Positions 23,592-30,903 of a stretch of DNA of 42,979 nt are shown here, one piece after another. The stretch is taken from the IMG/VR virus record IMGVR_UViG_3300037180_000029, positions 1-42,979 of that record; one strand, given 5' to 3'. Position numbers and translations under genes: made by a program. The notes beneath the pieces were generated by a model. The model saw only the letters and a program-made list of their open reading frames with translations, ran no database searches and was not told where the DNA came from. The DNA is from a virus. The first letter of the stretch is position 1. Every line of letters starts with the position of its first letter.

Positions 23592-24301
23592 TTGGCTGCC
23601 TCCTGGGATCGTGTGCCCCAATTTATGTGCAGCGTAGAAATCGTTGCCTGCGCGGCTGCAGTGGCTTCACTGGCGCCCAGCGCGTTGAACGTGAGCCCGT
23701 CATCGGTCCAGGCCGTAGCAGGGCTGGTGGGTGTTCCGCTGGTGGCCGCCTCAATATCTGTTACGGCGTTTTCTACCTGGGTGAACCCCAGGGTCATGAT
23801 GCGGTTGAAGTCGCCTTCGTTGATGAGTAGGAACTGATTTTCGTCTAGCACCGGAGTGCCAGCCGATCCAGCCTCAGTTTCCGCGAGCGTGCAGAATATC
23901 ACCTTGGCGCCGGCCGCATGGGCATCGGTTGCGATCAGGTCCAGGTTGTTACACGTTTGGTAGGTCGCGTCGCCACAAGGGGGGTCCCACATGGGGTCGG
24001 TCATATCGAAGATTCCGGCGTCCACCACCACCACGTCATAGCGGTTCGCGGCCAACAATGCCGGGAGCCTTGCCTCAATGCTTGAGGTTGCTTCCTGGGT
24101 TCCGATGGGCGAGCCGGCGAAGGTCCGCATTTGGTCAGTGTTCGAATTACCCCAAGATGTGACCGTTTCATCGCCTATGACCAGAATAGATGGTGTGCCC
24201 GCAAGATCTCTCCTGAATTGCGAGGTGTTCGCGGCTGGGTGGGGCATGGATGACGAGCATCCAGCCAGGAGAACGAGAGACAAGGCATAAAAGTGTTTCA
24301 T
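23588..24301 (-). CDS. SGNH/GDSL-like lipoprotein lacking the catalytic residues
   Basis: The 237-residue protein has a lipoprotein signal (MKHFYALSLVLLAGCSS; Cys15 in lipobox LAGC). The body follows the SGNH hydrolase plan: block I ILVIGDETVTSW (39-50), block III AGIFD (95-99) and block V DDGLTFNALGA (200-210). In active enzymes these read GDS, GxND and DGxHPN(x)xG. Here the Ser is Glu45, the Asn is Phe98 and the His is Thr204, so I expect no esterase activity. A membrane- or virion-linked binding role is possible. It precedes the duplicated genes. Confidence 0.6.
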   Translation of the reverse strand: MKHFYALSLVLLAGCSSSMPHPAANTSQFRRDLAGTPSILVIGDETVTSWGNSNTDQMRTFAGSPIGTQEATSSIEARLPALLAANRYDVVVVDAGIFDMTDPMWDPPCGDATYQTCNNLDLIATDAHAAGAKVIFCTLAETEAGSAGTPVLDENQFLLINEGDFNRIMTLGFTQVENAVTDIEAATSGTPTSPATAWTDDGLTFNALGASEATAAAQATISTLHINWGTRSQEAAK

Positions 24302-24504
24302 GGTTGTGCCTGTAACTTTTCGATCTCTAGCCGCAGAAGGTTCGCTACCTGGATCTGCAGGTTCAGGTTTTCTTTGTACGCGGTTAGTTTTTGCTCCAGC
24401 GCGGCAATTTCGTTCTGGTGTGTGCAGGCCGCGGCTCCGAAGGCGTGCAGGTTGTCAGTGTCGGTCCAGGTAATCTTGCTCTTGTTGTCAGTAAATACCC
24501 TCAT
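24298..24504 (-). CDS. small coiled-coil protein (68 residues)
   Basis: The start is ATG 24504 (ATGA overlap). Residues about 31-65 form a Leu/Glu/Gln heptad helix (QNEIAALEQKLTAYKENLNL). Stop/start overlap with the lipoprotein gene after it is again ATGA, so the two are translationally coupled and may act together. Function unknown. Confidence 0.6.
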   Translation of the reverse strand: MRVFTDNKSKITWTDTDNLHAFGAAACTHQNEIAALEQKLTAYKENLNLQIQVANLLRLEIEKLQAQP

Positions 24505-24734
24505 AGGCACCCTCGCCGCTGCAGTTCAATAAACTCTCCAAACTCGGGGTGTTTGGCCAGGAATTCGAGCGCACGCTTTCGGTTGGAAAGTTGCTCTTCC
24601 AGGTGCTTCACGTCGTTTTCTGCTTCGCGGAGTGGCGAGGGTCGATAGGGCGAGTTTCCCGTTGTTCCCAGCATGGCACCGCCCACGCTTTGCTGGGCGG
24701 CATAGTTCGCTTTTTCATAATCGCGATCGCACAT
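24501..24734 (-). CDS. hypothetical 77-residue protein with short coiled coil
   Basis: Starts at ATG 24734 following AAAGGAGAACC, a good ribosome site. The N-terminus MCDRDYEKANYAAQQSVGGA recalls the MCxx start of small virion proteins; the second half is a charged helix (EAENDVKHLEEQLSNRKRAL). The ATGA junction couples it to the next gene. No family known. Confidence 0.6.
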   Translation of the reverse strand: MCDRDYEKANYAAQQSVGGAMLGTTGNSPYRPSPLREAENDVKHLEEQLSNRKRALEFLAKHPEFGEFIELQRRGCL

Positions 24735-24749
24735 TTTTGGTTCTCCTTT

Positions 24750-24977
24750 TTATCGTGGGGTTATAAGTCGTCGGGTTGGTACCGTGCCGCGGCCGTTGAA
24801 TTGCCGGGTCACTCCATCCACGTTAGTGGCTATGCCTGGCAAGCTTGAGATCATCACCGTGCTGGGGCTTAGATCGGGCGGGTGCACGGGGGTTAGTGGT
24901 GGCGCAGCCGTGGGCTGCGGTTTTATTTGCTGGCGGCCCTCAAGGCTTACGCTGCGGCTAGCGGCTAGGGTTGGCAC
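24750..24977 (-). CDS. Pro-rich small protein, GTG start
   Basis: GTG 24977 follows GAGGAG at good spacing and gives 75 residues, overlapping the previous gene by 20 bases. The composition is Pro/Thr/Ser-rich and basic (KPQPTAAPPLTPVHPPDLSP; GTVPTRRLITPR). It looks disordered, perhaps a virion linker peptide. The strong ribosome site is the main evidence for it. Confidence 0.5.
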   Translation of the reverse strand: MPTLAASRSVSLEGRQQIKPQPTAAPPLTPVHPPDLSPSTVMISSLPGIATNVDGVTRQFNGRGTVPTRRLITPR

Positions 24978-25263
24978 TGGGCTCCTCTGAAATGGCCACC
25001 AGTTGGGCCTCTATCGTCTTGTACTCTTCCGGTCGGATGGCGAACAGCAGCCAGTCGCGCTCGGCGATCACGCGCTGCAGCTGTTTACGCAGCTCGTCGA
25101 TTTCCAACAGGGGCCCAGCGATCATTTCCACCTTGGTAACTATCATGCTGCTGAGGTTTGGCATGGTTAACTCGGAGCCGACCTTAACGGGTGGGTATGG
25201 CGGACCTTCGATTACGAACGTGCGCCGCTCGCGACCTTTCCCCGCTGTCACTCTCATGGCCAT
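24958..25263 (-). CDS. hypothetical 101-residue protein
   Basis: The start is ATG 25263 (TAATG overlap with the nozzle gene); the longer frame is a shadow. The N-terminal half is beta-like (RRTFVIEGPPYPPVKVGSEL), the second half a charged helix (EIDELRKQLQRVIAERDWLL). Position right after the nozzle protein suggests a tail accessory. No family recognised. Confidence 0.65.
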   Translation of the reverse strand: MAMRVTAGKGRERRTFVIEGPPYPPVKVGSELTMPNLSSMIVTKVEMIAGPLLEIDELRKQLQRVIAERDWLLFAIRPEEYKTIEAQLVAISEEPSANPSR

Positions 25264-28097
25264 TATTGCTGCTTCCTTTCTGAGTGCTTGGCGCCGTAGA
25301 TGGTGTGCGCCAGCAGCTCGTCCGGTACGTTCTGTACCGGGTACTGAATCAAAAGCTGGAAGTGTCGGCATTTTGGGCAGACACCGTTTTGCATCGCAAC
25401 GTACCGGTCGTTGAACAAGGTTTGCGCCTGGGGCAGGTTTTCGGGGTCGGCGCTCGATACCTGCAGCATGTCGAAAGGTACTTGGGGCGTGGCTTTTATT
25501 TCTCCCAGCAGCAAGCCGACCGTGGGCCTGGCTCCTATAGCTATCGAGTCCAGGGCTATGTGGGCTATCTCGGCAACTTCGCCGCTTTGGCACAGTTCGA
25601 TGTTGCCCATGGTTAAGTAACAGTTGCTGTAAGGTGTGCCGTTGTCCTGGTTCGTGGTGGTGTCGCGCATCAGTATCGGGCCACTGGCTCCGGGGGGTCC
25701 TACCAGCAACCGGTCGGGGAATTGGCCTGTCTGCACGCGCACGCTTTGCACCGCAGACGTTCCTACTTCGATGCGCGCGATGGGTGACCAGAGAAATCCG
25801 CTTTCCGGGCTTGAAACGGGCGAGTAGCGGAACCAGCCGTTTTGGCCGTCTGCGTAGTAAAGGCCGCTATCTCCCGAGCTGCCTTCGTACCAGGTCACAA
25901 AGGCGTTCACCGGCGAGAATATCTGGTTGTTCAGTCCGCCGGTGGTCGTTTTTAGAAACTGGTCTCCGATCGGGAATCCGATTTCTGCATAGCCGGCGCC
26001 GGGGTCAATCGAAACTGCCTTCAGATGGTTGTCGAGAAGGTAGAACGTTGAGCCAATCGGGCTTGCCGCGCTGTAATTTAACAGCCCAACGTCGGGAATG
26101 AAGGTCGACGGAGTGAAGGGGCTGGAAGTGGTTCCGTTTCCGGTTATCAGGCCGATGTAGCTGGTGGTCCAAACGATCAGCGCCGGCCCCGTGTTTAGAG
26201 TAACTGAATCGAAGCGCGTGATCGCAGATTTGAAGCGTATGAAGTTTGACGGGTTGAACGCGGTGTACCCGTTGCTGGCGCTGTTCGTGTCGGGTCCGGT
26301 CGAATAGTAAGCTGTCGCACCCACTGCGACAAATTGCCTCTGTAGGTGCTCGCATGGCGCCGTCGCTCCGACTGGTGGTGGGTTGTTTTCGTTGTCGATT
26401 GGGGCCTCGAGGAAGGCGTCCAGGTCTGCATCGGGCAGGGTGTCGAGGTAATTCCAGTTGCTCGCGCCGGTGTTCGGAATAATGTCTAGCTGCAGCAGAA
26501 TCGATCCGCCCTGCTCGATGCGGTAAATCACTATGCCGCTGTACTGCAGATCGGTTCCAGGGCCCGGGCCAGAAACGGCTACCTGGTAGCCGCCCGCCGC
26601 GCTGCCCAAAACTCCACCCACGATGAACGTGGTGGGCGAAGCATTGGTTATCGAACCGTCCAGGGCCTGGTAGGCATACGCGTAGCCAGATCCTGCGGTG
26701 GTCAACAGGGCGCCTGTGCCGATATTGTTCCAGGTCAGGCCACCGTCTGTCGTGGTGCCACCTACCGTCACATTCCAGGTGGGCACCGATCCGCCTGATG
26801 TTCCGGCGACAGAGGTCACCAGCTGAAAGTTGCCGTTCGAATCCAGAATCACTGCGGTGTTTTGAAATACCGTCGTCGGCACCCAGGAACCAGACGGTTT
26901 CCCGGCATTTGTCCAGCGCACCGTTCCGTCAAACGTGAAGCCCGCAAACGCCGCGTTGAACATGGGCACTTTTGAGCCGGTCACGCCGGTGGTGGTCAGT
27001 ATCTGAATGTTGCCGTTTTGGTCAAGGATGGAATAGAAGATGGTCGACAGGGTTGTGCTGGGCTGCCAGAAGCGGTTGTCTCCCAAGGTGCTAGGTACCA
27101 CTGTCGGCGCAATGGTGGGCGAAATTACGCCCAGGTTATAGACCCCGATCCCGCGGTTGGTCCACTGCAGGGTTCCGTCTGTGGTGGTTCCACCCAGCGT
27201 CACATTCCACGTCGGGGCCGAGCTGGCCGAGGTTCCGCTTTCGCCAGGTTCAAACGTTAGCCCAGTCACCGTGCCGGTATCTGCAGCTGGGCCGTATGCG
27301 GCGTGAGCGAAGGGCTGCACTTGAATCACGTTGTCGGCGTAAGTGGTGATATTGCCCAAGGTCTGGCCATTCAGAAAGGTCGCCGTCGTCAATCCCGCAA
27401 ACAGCAAGGTTGGCGTCGATCCCAAGCCAGGCGAAAATGCCGTGTCGGCCGCTAGGGCCACGCGCACATAGTTCACGCCTAAAATCGCTAGAACTTGAAT
27501 GCTGGCTATGTTGGCGGTTTCGGTGACGCCAGTCACCTGTTGAATGTTTCCGTTGGTGTCGCGAATGTAATCGCCAATGGTGAAGCTGGTGCTGCCTGCA
27601 TAAGCTTTTGATGGCTGCAGGTATTTCTTCGCGTCGGTACCGTTCATGAAGTAGAGCGCGTTGTTTACGCTGGCGAAGCGGGTGAAGCCTGCGTTCGCTG
27701 CCGAGGTGAACAGCAGCTGTCGGGTACTGGGGCCGGTGGCGTCGTAAATCCTGGTTGGATTGTCGGCTTCTTCCGCAATCACCTGAACGCTTTCAGTGTT
27801 ACCCACCAGCCAGCTGAAGCTGAAGAAAGAGTTGATTTTTGCCCACGCTGCAGAGTTGTAAACGCTTAACCCGGGGCGGCGCACTGTAGTCAGCTTGGCT
27901 GAAATTTCTCGGTTCAGTCCATCGATCAGCGAATCGAAGCGCGAAGCAGAATAGAACTTTGCCTGCAGGTAAGGCACCGCGGCGTCGCGCAGGGGCGAGC
28001 GCTGGGTCCACAGGCCAGTAATGGCTCGGTCCATGGAAATCGGCGCATATTCACTGGGTTCTGGCGATGCGCCGGCGGCTTGTAGGGGGCTGGTCAT
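25263..28097 (-). CDS. tail nozzle-type protein (tail tubular protein B-like), 944 residues
   Basis: The N-terminus, ISMDRAITGLWTQRSPLRDA then FDSLIDGLNREISAKLTTVR, and the beta-propeller-like body are what I expect of podovirus nozzle proteins, where a closing ring of repeated blades forms the tail tip. Inserted in residues about 255-480 are three similar Ig-like modules, each with a NGNxQ strand and a PTWNVTLGGTTTDG-type strand ending in a Trp. The same module occurs once in the adaptor gene at 30903. Length and position (after two adaptors, before internal proteins) support a nozzle role. Domain identity is judged by eye. Confidence 0.65.
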   Translation of the reverse strand: MTSPLQAAGASPEPSEYAPISMDRAITGLWTQRSPLRDAAVPYLQAKFYSASRFDSLIDGLNREISAKLTTVRRPGLSVYNSAAWAKINSFFSFSWLVGNTESVQVIAEEADNPTRIYDATGPSTRQLLFTSAANAGFTRFASVNNALYFMNGTDAKKYLQPSKAYAGSTSFTIGDYIRDTNGNIQQVTGVTETANIASIQVLAILGVNYVRVALAADTAFSPGLGSTPTLLFAGLTTATFLNGQTLGNITTYADNVIQVQPFAHAAYGPAADTGTVTGLTFEPGESGTSASSAPTWNVTLGGTTTDGTLQWTNRGIGVYNLGVISPTIAPTVVPSTLGDNRFWQPSTTLSTIFYSILDQNGNIQILTTTGVTGSKVPMFNAAFAGFTFDGTVRWTNAGKPSGSWVPTTVFQNTAVILDSNGNFQLVTSVAGTSGGSVPTWNVTVGGTTTDGGLTWNNIGTGALLTTAGSGYAYAYQALDGSITNASPTTFIVGGVLGSAAGGYQVAVSGPGPGTDLQYSGIVIYRIEQGGSILLQLDIIPNTGASNWNYLDTLPDADLDAFLEAPIDNENNPPPVGATAPCEHLQRQFVAVGATAYYSTGPDTNSASNGYTAFNPSNFIRFKSAITRFDSVTLNTGPALIVWTTSYIGLITGNGTTSSPFTPSTFIPDVGLLNYSAASPIGSTFYLLDNHLKAVSIDPGAGYAEIGFPIGDQFLKTTTGGLNNQIFSPVNAFVTWYEGSSGDSGLYYADGQNGWFRYSPVSSPESGFLWSPIARIEVGTSAVQSVRVQTGQFPDRLLVGPPGASGPILMRDTTTNQDNGTPYSNCYLTMGNIELCQSGEVAEIAHIALDSIAIGARPTVGLLLGEIKATPQVPFDMLQVSSADPENLPQAQTLFNDRYVAMQNGVCPKCRHFQLLIQYPVQNVPDELLAHTIYGAKHSERKQQ

Positions 28098-28100
28098 CTT

Positions 28101-28367
28101 TTATCCTGCATTAAACGAGGCACAATACACGCTCAGCTCTTCCGATGCCGCAGCTCCGATCAATACCGCCTTTACATTTTCCGGATCGGTCCACGTGTAG
28201 GTATCTGCGGAATATCCATCGTCGCTTTTCCATGCCTTACCGTCCCAAGAATAGCTGCCCGCCGGATGCGTTTCTCGCGCCTCCTTCTCGGTCAGCGCGG
28301 CGACTACGGCAGAGTCGTAGGTATCGTAGCCCCGATTTTTATCTTGCCTGATCAGCCACAAGTTCAT
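28101..28367 (-). CDS. small conserved phage protein (88 residues)
   Basis: The start is ATG 28367 (ATGA overlap). The sequence MNLWLIRQDKNRGYDTYDSA VV followed by EKEARETHPAGS is a pattern seen in small proteins of many phages, which sense no obvious substrate. The fold is probably a small alpha/beta sheet with Trp-rich face (SWDGKAWKSDDGYSADTYTW). It precedes the tail nozzle gene. Function unknown. Confidence 0.65.
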   Translation of the reverse strand: MNLWLIRQDKNRGYDTYDSAVVAALTEKEARETHPAGSYSWDGKAWKSDDGYSADTYTWTDPENVKAVLIGAAASEELSVYCASFNAG

Positions 28368-28663
28368 TCTTCTACCGCCTTCTTGCACCGGCCGCACAGT
28401 AACAGGGTTCTGGTTAAGCGTCCGCAGATGTTCTTATCGTGGAAGCATTCATTTTGCGCTGGGGCGAGGGTTTGTACAATCGCTGCTTCTGTGGGGGTGG
28501 CCTCGCGCACAAAAGCCGCCGTCGCATAGCTCAGGCTTCCGTCTGGTAGGCGGATCATTGCCCCAGGGCCCGGCTCATAGGTCACCATTTGGCCAATGGC
28601 GAGGAATAGTCCCGCCCCTGTCTCCGCCACGACCAGCATACCCAAACTGTCTTTGGTAATCAT
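28364..28663 (-). CDS. first gene after the internal promoter; Cys-pair protein
   Basis: The 99-residue product starts at ATG 28663, which lies inside the operator and only about seven bases from the proposed -10 box, so the message would be nearly leaderless; no ribosome site is visible. Residues 1-60 look like a small beta-barrel (MLVVAETGAGLFLAIGQMVT); the C-terminus has CGRLTRTLLLCGRCKK, a likely zinc knuckle. Being directly operator-controlled, it may be a regulatory protein, but that is inference. Confidence 0.6.
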   Translation of the reverse strand: MITKDSLGMLVVAETGAGLFLAIGQMVTYEPGPGAMIRLPDGSLSYATAAFVREATPTEAAIVQTLAPAQNECFHDKNICGRLTRTLLLCGRCKKAVEE

Positions 28664-28698
28664 GGTATTAAGTTAGTACCATGGTTTTCAGATGTCAA
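28661..28698 (-). promoter_or_regulatory. promoter and operator inside the late region (site B)
   Basis: The inverted repeat is CATGGTATTA (28661-28670), a 3-base spacer, and TAGTACCATG (28674-28683), 9 of 10 paired. The minus-strand promoter is TTGACA (28698-28693), a 17-base spacer and TAACTT (28675-28670). The -35 box is perfect, the -10 box poor. It would start transcription at or near the ATG at 28663. Confidence 0.6.
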
Positions 28699-28707
28699 GG
28701 GTTATTT

Positions 28708-29400
28708 TTAGGCTCGTGCGTAATAGGGCATCACGACGATGGTGCCGTTCATTTTTACTTGCGCGTAGCCGGTCGGGGTGGCTGGCAAGGCTGCGGCCCC
28801 GCCCGCAGCGCCTACCGTGGTCTGGGTGGGGTAACTGGTGAAGCCCAGCAGGCTCTGCAGTGCCACGCCGGTGCCTACGATCTGCAGGGCTGTGTCACCA
28901 CCGCCGCCCTGTGTCACACTCATGGGCGTGCCAGGGGTGGCGTTGGCAAGGCTGTTTGTACTTACGCCGGCAGAAGAGAGTATCGCGGCGCCGGTGATGT
29001 TTCCGCTGCAATTCAGCTGAGTAATGGTCAGCTGGCCATTCGACGACCAAAAGGTGTCGTGTACTCCGTCTGTCACCTCTATTGCTTTGTTGCTGTCGGT
29101 GCCGCCGCCAATCGTTATCCCGGTTCCGGCCGTGTGGCTCAGGGCGGTCAGCTGGGTAATGTCGGCGTTTACTCCGCTCTGCGCAGCAGAAAGGTTCGTT
29201 CGCGCTCCCGCGGCCGTGGTCGCGCTTGTGCCCCCTTGGGCTACCGTGACAGGAAAGGTGATGCTGCCGCCGCCCACCGGTTCCCACATCTGGGCCGATC
29301 CAGAAACGTATAGCTGTGGGGTGGTGGTATCCAGGCCCAGCGCTCCAGAGGGGGCATAGCCAGCCAGCGGGTTCGGGCTTACCTTGTCGTATGCCGGCAT
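28708..29400 (-). CDS. tail appendage/fibre protein with GGTSATT motif
   Basis: The 230-residue protein contains VAQGGTSATTAAGARTNLSA (about residues 53-72), a motif typical of phage tail-fibre shafts, and is otherwise Gly/Thr/Ser-rich and beta-like. The N-terminus (MPAYDKVSPNPLAGYAPSGA, LGLDTTTPQLYVSGSAQMWE) resembles the attachment segment of the appendage at 31885 (LGLDLATPALYIAGTSGVLT). It is probably a minor receptor-binding appendage. No signal peptide. It directly follows the adaptor gene. Confidence 0.7.
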   Translation of the reverse strand: MPAYDKVSPNPLAGYAPSGALGLDTTTPQLYVSGSAQMWEPVGGGSITFPVTVAQGGTSATTAAGARTNLSAAQSGVNADITQLTALSHTAGTGITIGGGTDSNKAIEVTDGVHDTFWSSNGQLTITQLNCSGNITGAAILSSAGVSTNSLANATPGTPMSVTQGGGGDTALQIVGTGVALQSLLGFTSYPTQTTVGAAGGAAALPATPTGYAQVKMNGTIVVMPYYARA

Positions 29401-30105
29401 CTAATTTCCCCTCGCGGCCACGCCGGAATTCACTCGGCCCTGGCTGCGGGCTATGGTTGAAAGATCGGCCATCCAGTTGCCTAAAAAGATGTTCTTCTCC
29501 TGCTCAGACATTCCGTCTTGCAGGCCCAGCAGCGAAGAGGCGAACCATTTTTCAAAGATGGGGAAGCGTGAATCGTTCACCAGCAGCGAGCTGAACGCAA
29601 GAAAGCCGAAGTTGAAGCAGAAGCTGAATTCATCGGGCACCGGGGCCCAGGGGCTTGCGACCGAGGTCAGCAGGGTCGCTTTCTTTTGGTAAACGCAGTT
29701 CACCGTGTAAACCGCGTCTGGGGCTTGCGCCAGGCGAAATATGATTGTGCCGGCACTGTTGTCATTCTGTGGCGCCATCTGAGTGGGGCGGGTTTGGCTT
29801 TTGTCCGGCACCAGCGATATTGCGCCGTTCAGCGGGTAGATCGTTCCTGCCGAGTCTACGATCCACTGGTCCTCAATAAACCCCAGGTCGGCCAGGGTGA
29901 CCGTGTAGTCGGTCTGCCCAACCACGGTCACAAAGGTAAAGGTGTTGCGGTTAAATCGCCAGCGACACGGGGCGGCCAGCATACGCTGCAGCACAATGTT
30001 GCCCACGGTTAAGGCTGGTTCCTGGTTACTCACCGTCAATGGCTGGTTTTTGAGCATCGGCCCAGCCCAGTTGATCGCGTTCTGTATGGTGAGCGTCGAT
30101 GCCAT
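29401..30105 (-). CDS. tail adaptor-like protein (234 residues)
   Basis: The helical N-terminus MASTLTIQNAINWAGPMLKN, a beta-rich middle (FTFVTVVGQTDYTVTLADLG) and a helical C-terminus (FSFCFNFGFLAFSSLLVNDS, then MSEQEKNIFLGNWMADLSTI) match the plan of podovirus tail tubular protein A/adaptors, which bridge portal and nozzle. A second adaptor-like gene (30903) lies 800 bases upstream, and the two could form successive rings. The start is just after the TAGAAC palindrome at 30117-30130. Confidence 0.6.
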   Translation of the reverse strand: MASTLTIQNAINWAGPMLKNQPLTVSNQEPALTVGNIVLQRMLAAPCRWRFNRNTFTFVTVVGQTDYTVTLADLGFIEDQWIVDSAGTIYPLNGAISLVPDKSQTRPTQMAPQNDNSAGTIIFRLAQAPDAVYTVNCVYQKKATLLTSVASPWAPVPDEFSFCFNFGFLAFSSLLVNDSRFPIFEKWFASSLLGLQDGMSEQEKNIFLGNWMADLSTIARSQGRVNSGVAARGN

Positions 30106-30116
30106 GGCGTTAAAAG

Positions 30117-30130
30117 TAGAACGTGTTCTA
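30117..30130. repeat. TAGAAC palindrome, copy 2, between genes
   Basis: TAGAAC, two bases, GTTCTA, flanked by AAAAG and six T as in the other copies. Here it is not in a signal peptide: it overlaps the TAG stop of the small gene 30128 and lies 12 bases ahead of the adaptor start. Occurrence outside the signal-peptide coding context shows that DNA, not only protein, sequence is conserved. Confidence 0.6.
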
Positions 30131-30271
30131 TTTTTTCGTTTTCTTTTCTTTGGCCTGCGAGTAGGCGATGGCTACGGCTTGCTTCTGGGGCTTCCCTGCG
30201 GCCATCTCGCGCTTGATGTTGGTTGATATGCCCTTCTTGGTTTTGGCGGGTTTTCCTTTAACTAGGGGCAC
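30128..30271 (-). CDS. small conserved phage protein (47 residues, GTG start)
   Basis: GTG 30271 gives MPLVKGKPAKTKKGISTNIK, followed by REMAAGKPQKQAVAIAYSQA. This is a pattern found in many tailed phages, always as a tiny basic protein of about 40-60 residues; its function is not established. It overlaps the upstream gene by ten bases and ends inside the TAGAAC palindrome. It resembles its family well, which is the strongest evidence for so short a frame. Confidence 0.75.
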   Translation of the reverse strand: MPLVKGKPAKTKKGISTNIKREMAAGKPQKQAVAIAYSQAKEKKTKK

Positions 30272-30531
30272 GGCTTATACCCCGCCTCGAACTGCTTGGC
30301 TGGCGAAAACGATAGATATCCGTCGGCGTAGACCACCATGTACCAGCCAACTTCAGGTATTGGCTTGTGGGCCAACTCTTCGGCCGTTACAATTTTGTCG
30401 GCATAAAGATCGCTGCGCACAAACGCTAGCTTGATCGCATCTCCAACGTGGTCAATTCGCTTGATTTGCAGCGCCCACACTTCCTTGTGTGAGACGTATT
30501 TTGGCATTTGCGCTTGGGCCTGCATATTCAT
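30262..30531 (-). CDS. small conserved phage protein, MPKYVSHKEVWAL type
   Basis: The 89-residue protein contains MPKYVSHKEVWALQIKRIDH and ends with PEVGWYMVVYADGYLSFSPA plus KQFEAGYK. This layout, a beta-strand with VWALKI, a short helix and a GYxxFSPAKAFExGY end, is common in many phage genomes without a known function. It starts at ATG 30531 by a TGATG junction with the DUF3309-like gene. Confidence 0.75.
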   Translation of the reverse strand: MNMQAQAQMPKYVSHKEVWALQIKRIDHVGDAIKLAFVRSDLYADKIVTAEELAHKPIPEVGWYMVVYADGYLSFSPAKQFEAGYKPCP

Positions 30532-30680
30532 CAGATCACCCTCAGCAGCAGCAAGATCAGAATAATCAGGATGATCAGCGAGATCCCGCCGCCGCCATAG
30601 TAGCCCAGGCCGGGGCCCAGACGGAATCCGCCGTAGCCGAACACGAGCAAGAGAATCACGAGAATTACGATGATGTTCAT
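30531..30680 (-). CDS. DUF3309-like tiny membrane protein
   Basis: The start is ATG 30680; 49 residues. Two hydrophobic stretches (VILVILLLVFGYGG; ISLIILIILILLLLRV) flank a Gly/Tyr-rich loop (RLGPGLGYYGGGG). This architecture is characteristic of the DUF3309 family of very short bacterial membrane proteins, whose role is unknown. In a phage it might affect the membrane during lysis or entry. Confidence 0.7.
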   Translation of the reverse strand: MNIIVILVILLLVFGYGGFRLGPGLGYYGGGGISLIILIILILLLLRVI

Positions 30681-30684
30681 TCGC

Positions 30685-30903
30685 TCACCTATTTTCAGAG
30701 GAATACACCCAATGGACGAAAGCGTTCGCCAGGTAGGTCGTGTTCGCGATTGTATCGCTGTCGGGGGCCTTCCAGATAATTCCACCGGCCTTCTTTTGCA
30801 TTAACACTAAAACTGTATCCACTTCTCCGGAAACGACGTGCTTTCGTGAATCGTCGAGAACTGCCAGCAATGCCGCCTGCTTGTCGATCGTCAACAATTC
30901 CAT
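30685..30903 (-). CDS. hypothetical 72-residue protein
   Basis: The start at 30903 overlaps the adaptor stop by one base (TGATG). It has a helical N-terminus (MELLTIDKQAALLAVLDDSR) and a short beta/alpha second half (IIWKAPDSDTIANTTYLANA). No motif is recognised. It sits between the adaptor and a group of tiny membrane and conserved phage genes. Confidence 0.6.
   Translation of the reverse strand: MELLTIDKQAALLAVLDDSRKHVVSGEVDTVLVLMQKKAGGIIWKAPDSDTIANTTYLANAFVHWVYSSENR

Larger units (their letters stand above)
22738..23612. repeat. tandem duplication with an exchanged central segment
   Basis: Two units, about 22738-23194 and 23195-23612, share near-identical outer parts. The right-hand arms, 23007-23194 and 23424-23611, appear identical over about 185 bases (offset 417). 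The left-hand arms, 22738-22850 and 23194-23306, match over about 110 bases (offset 456) with very few differences. The middles, about 150 bases, do not match. The offset changes from 456 to 417 across the middle, so the centre differs in length as well as sequence. Confidence 0.85.
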
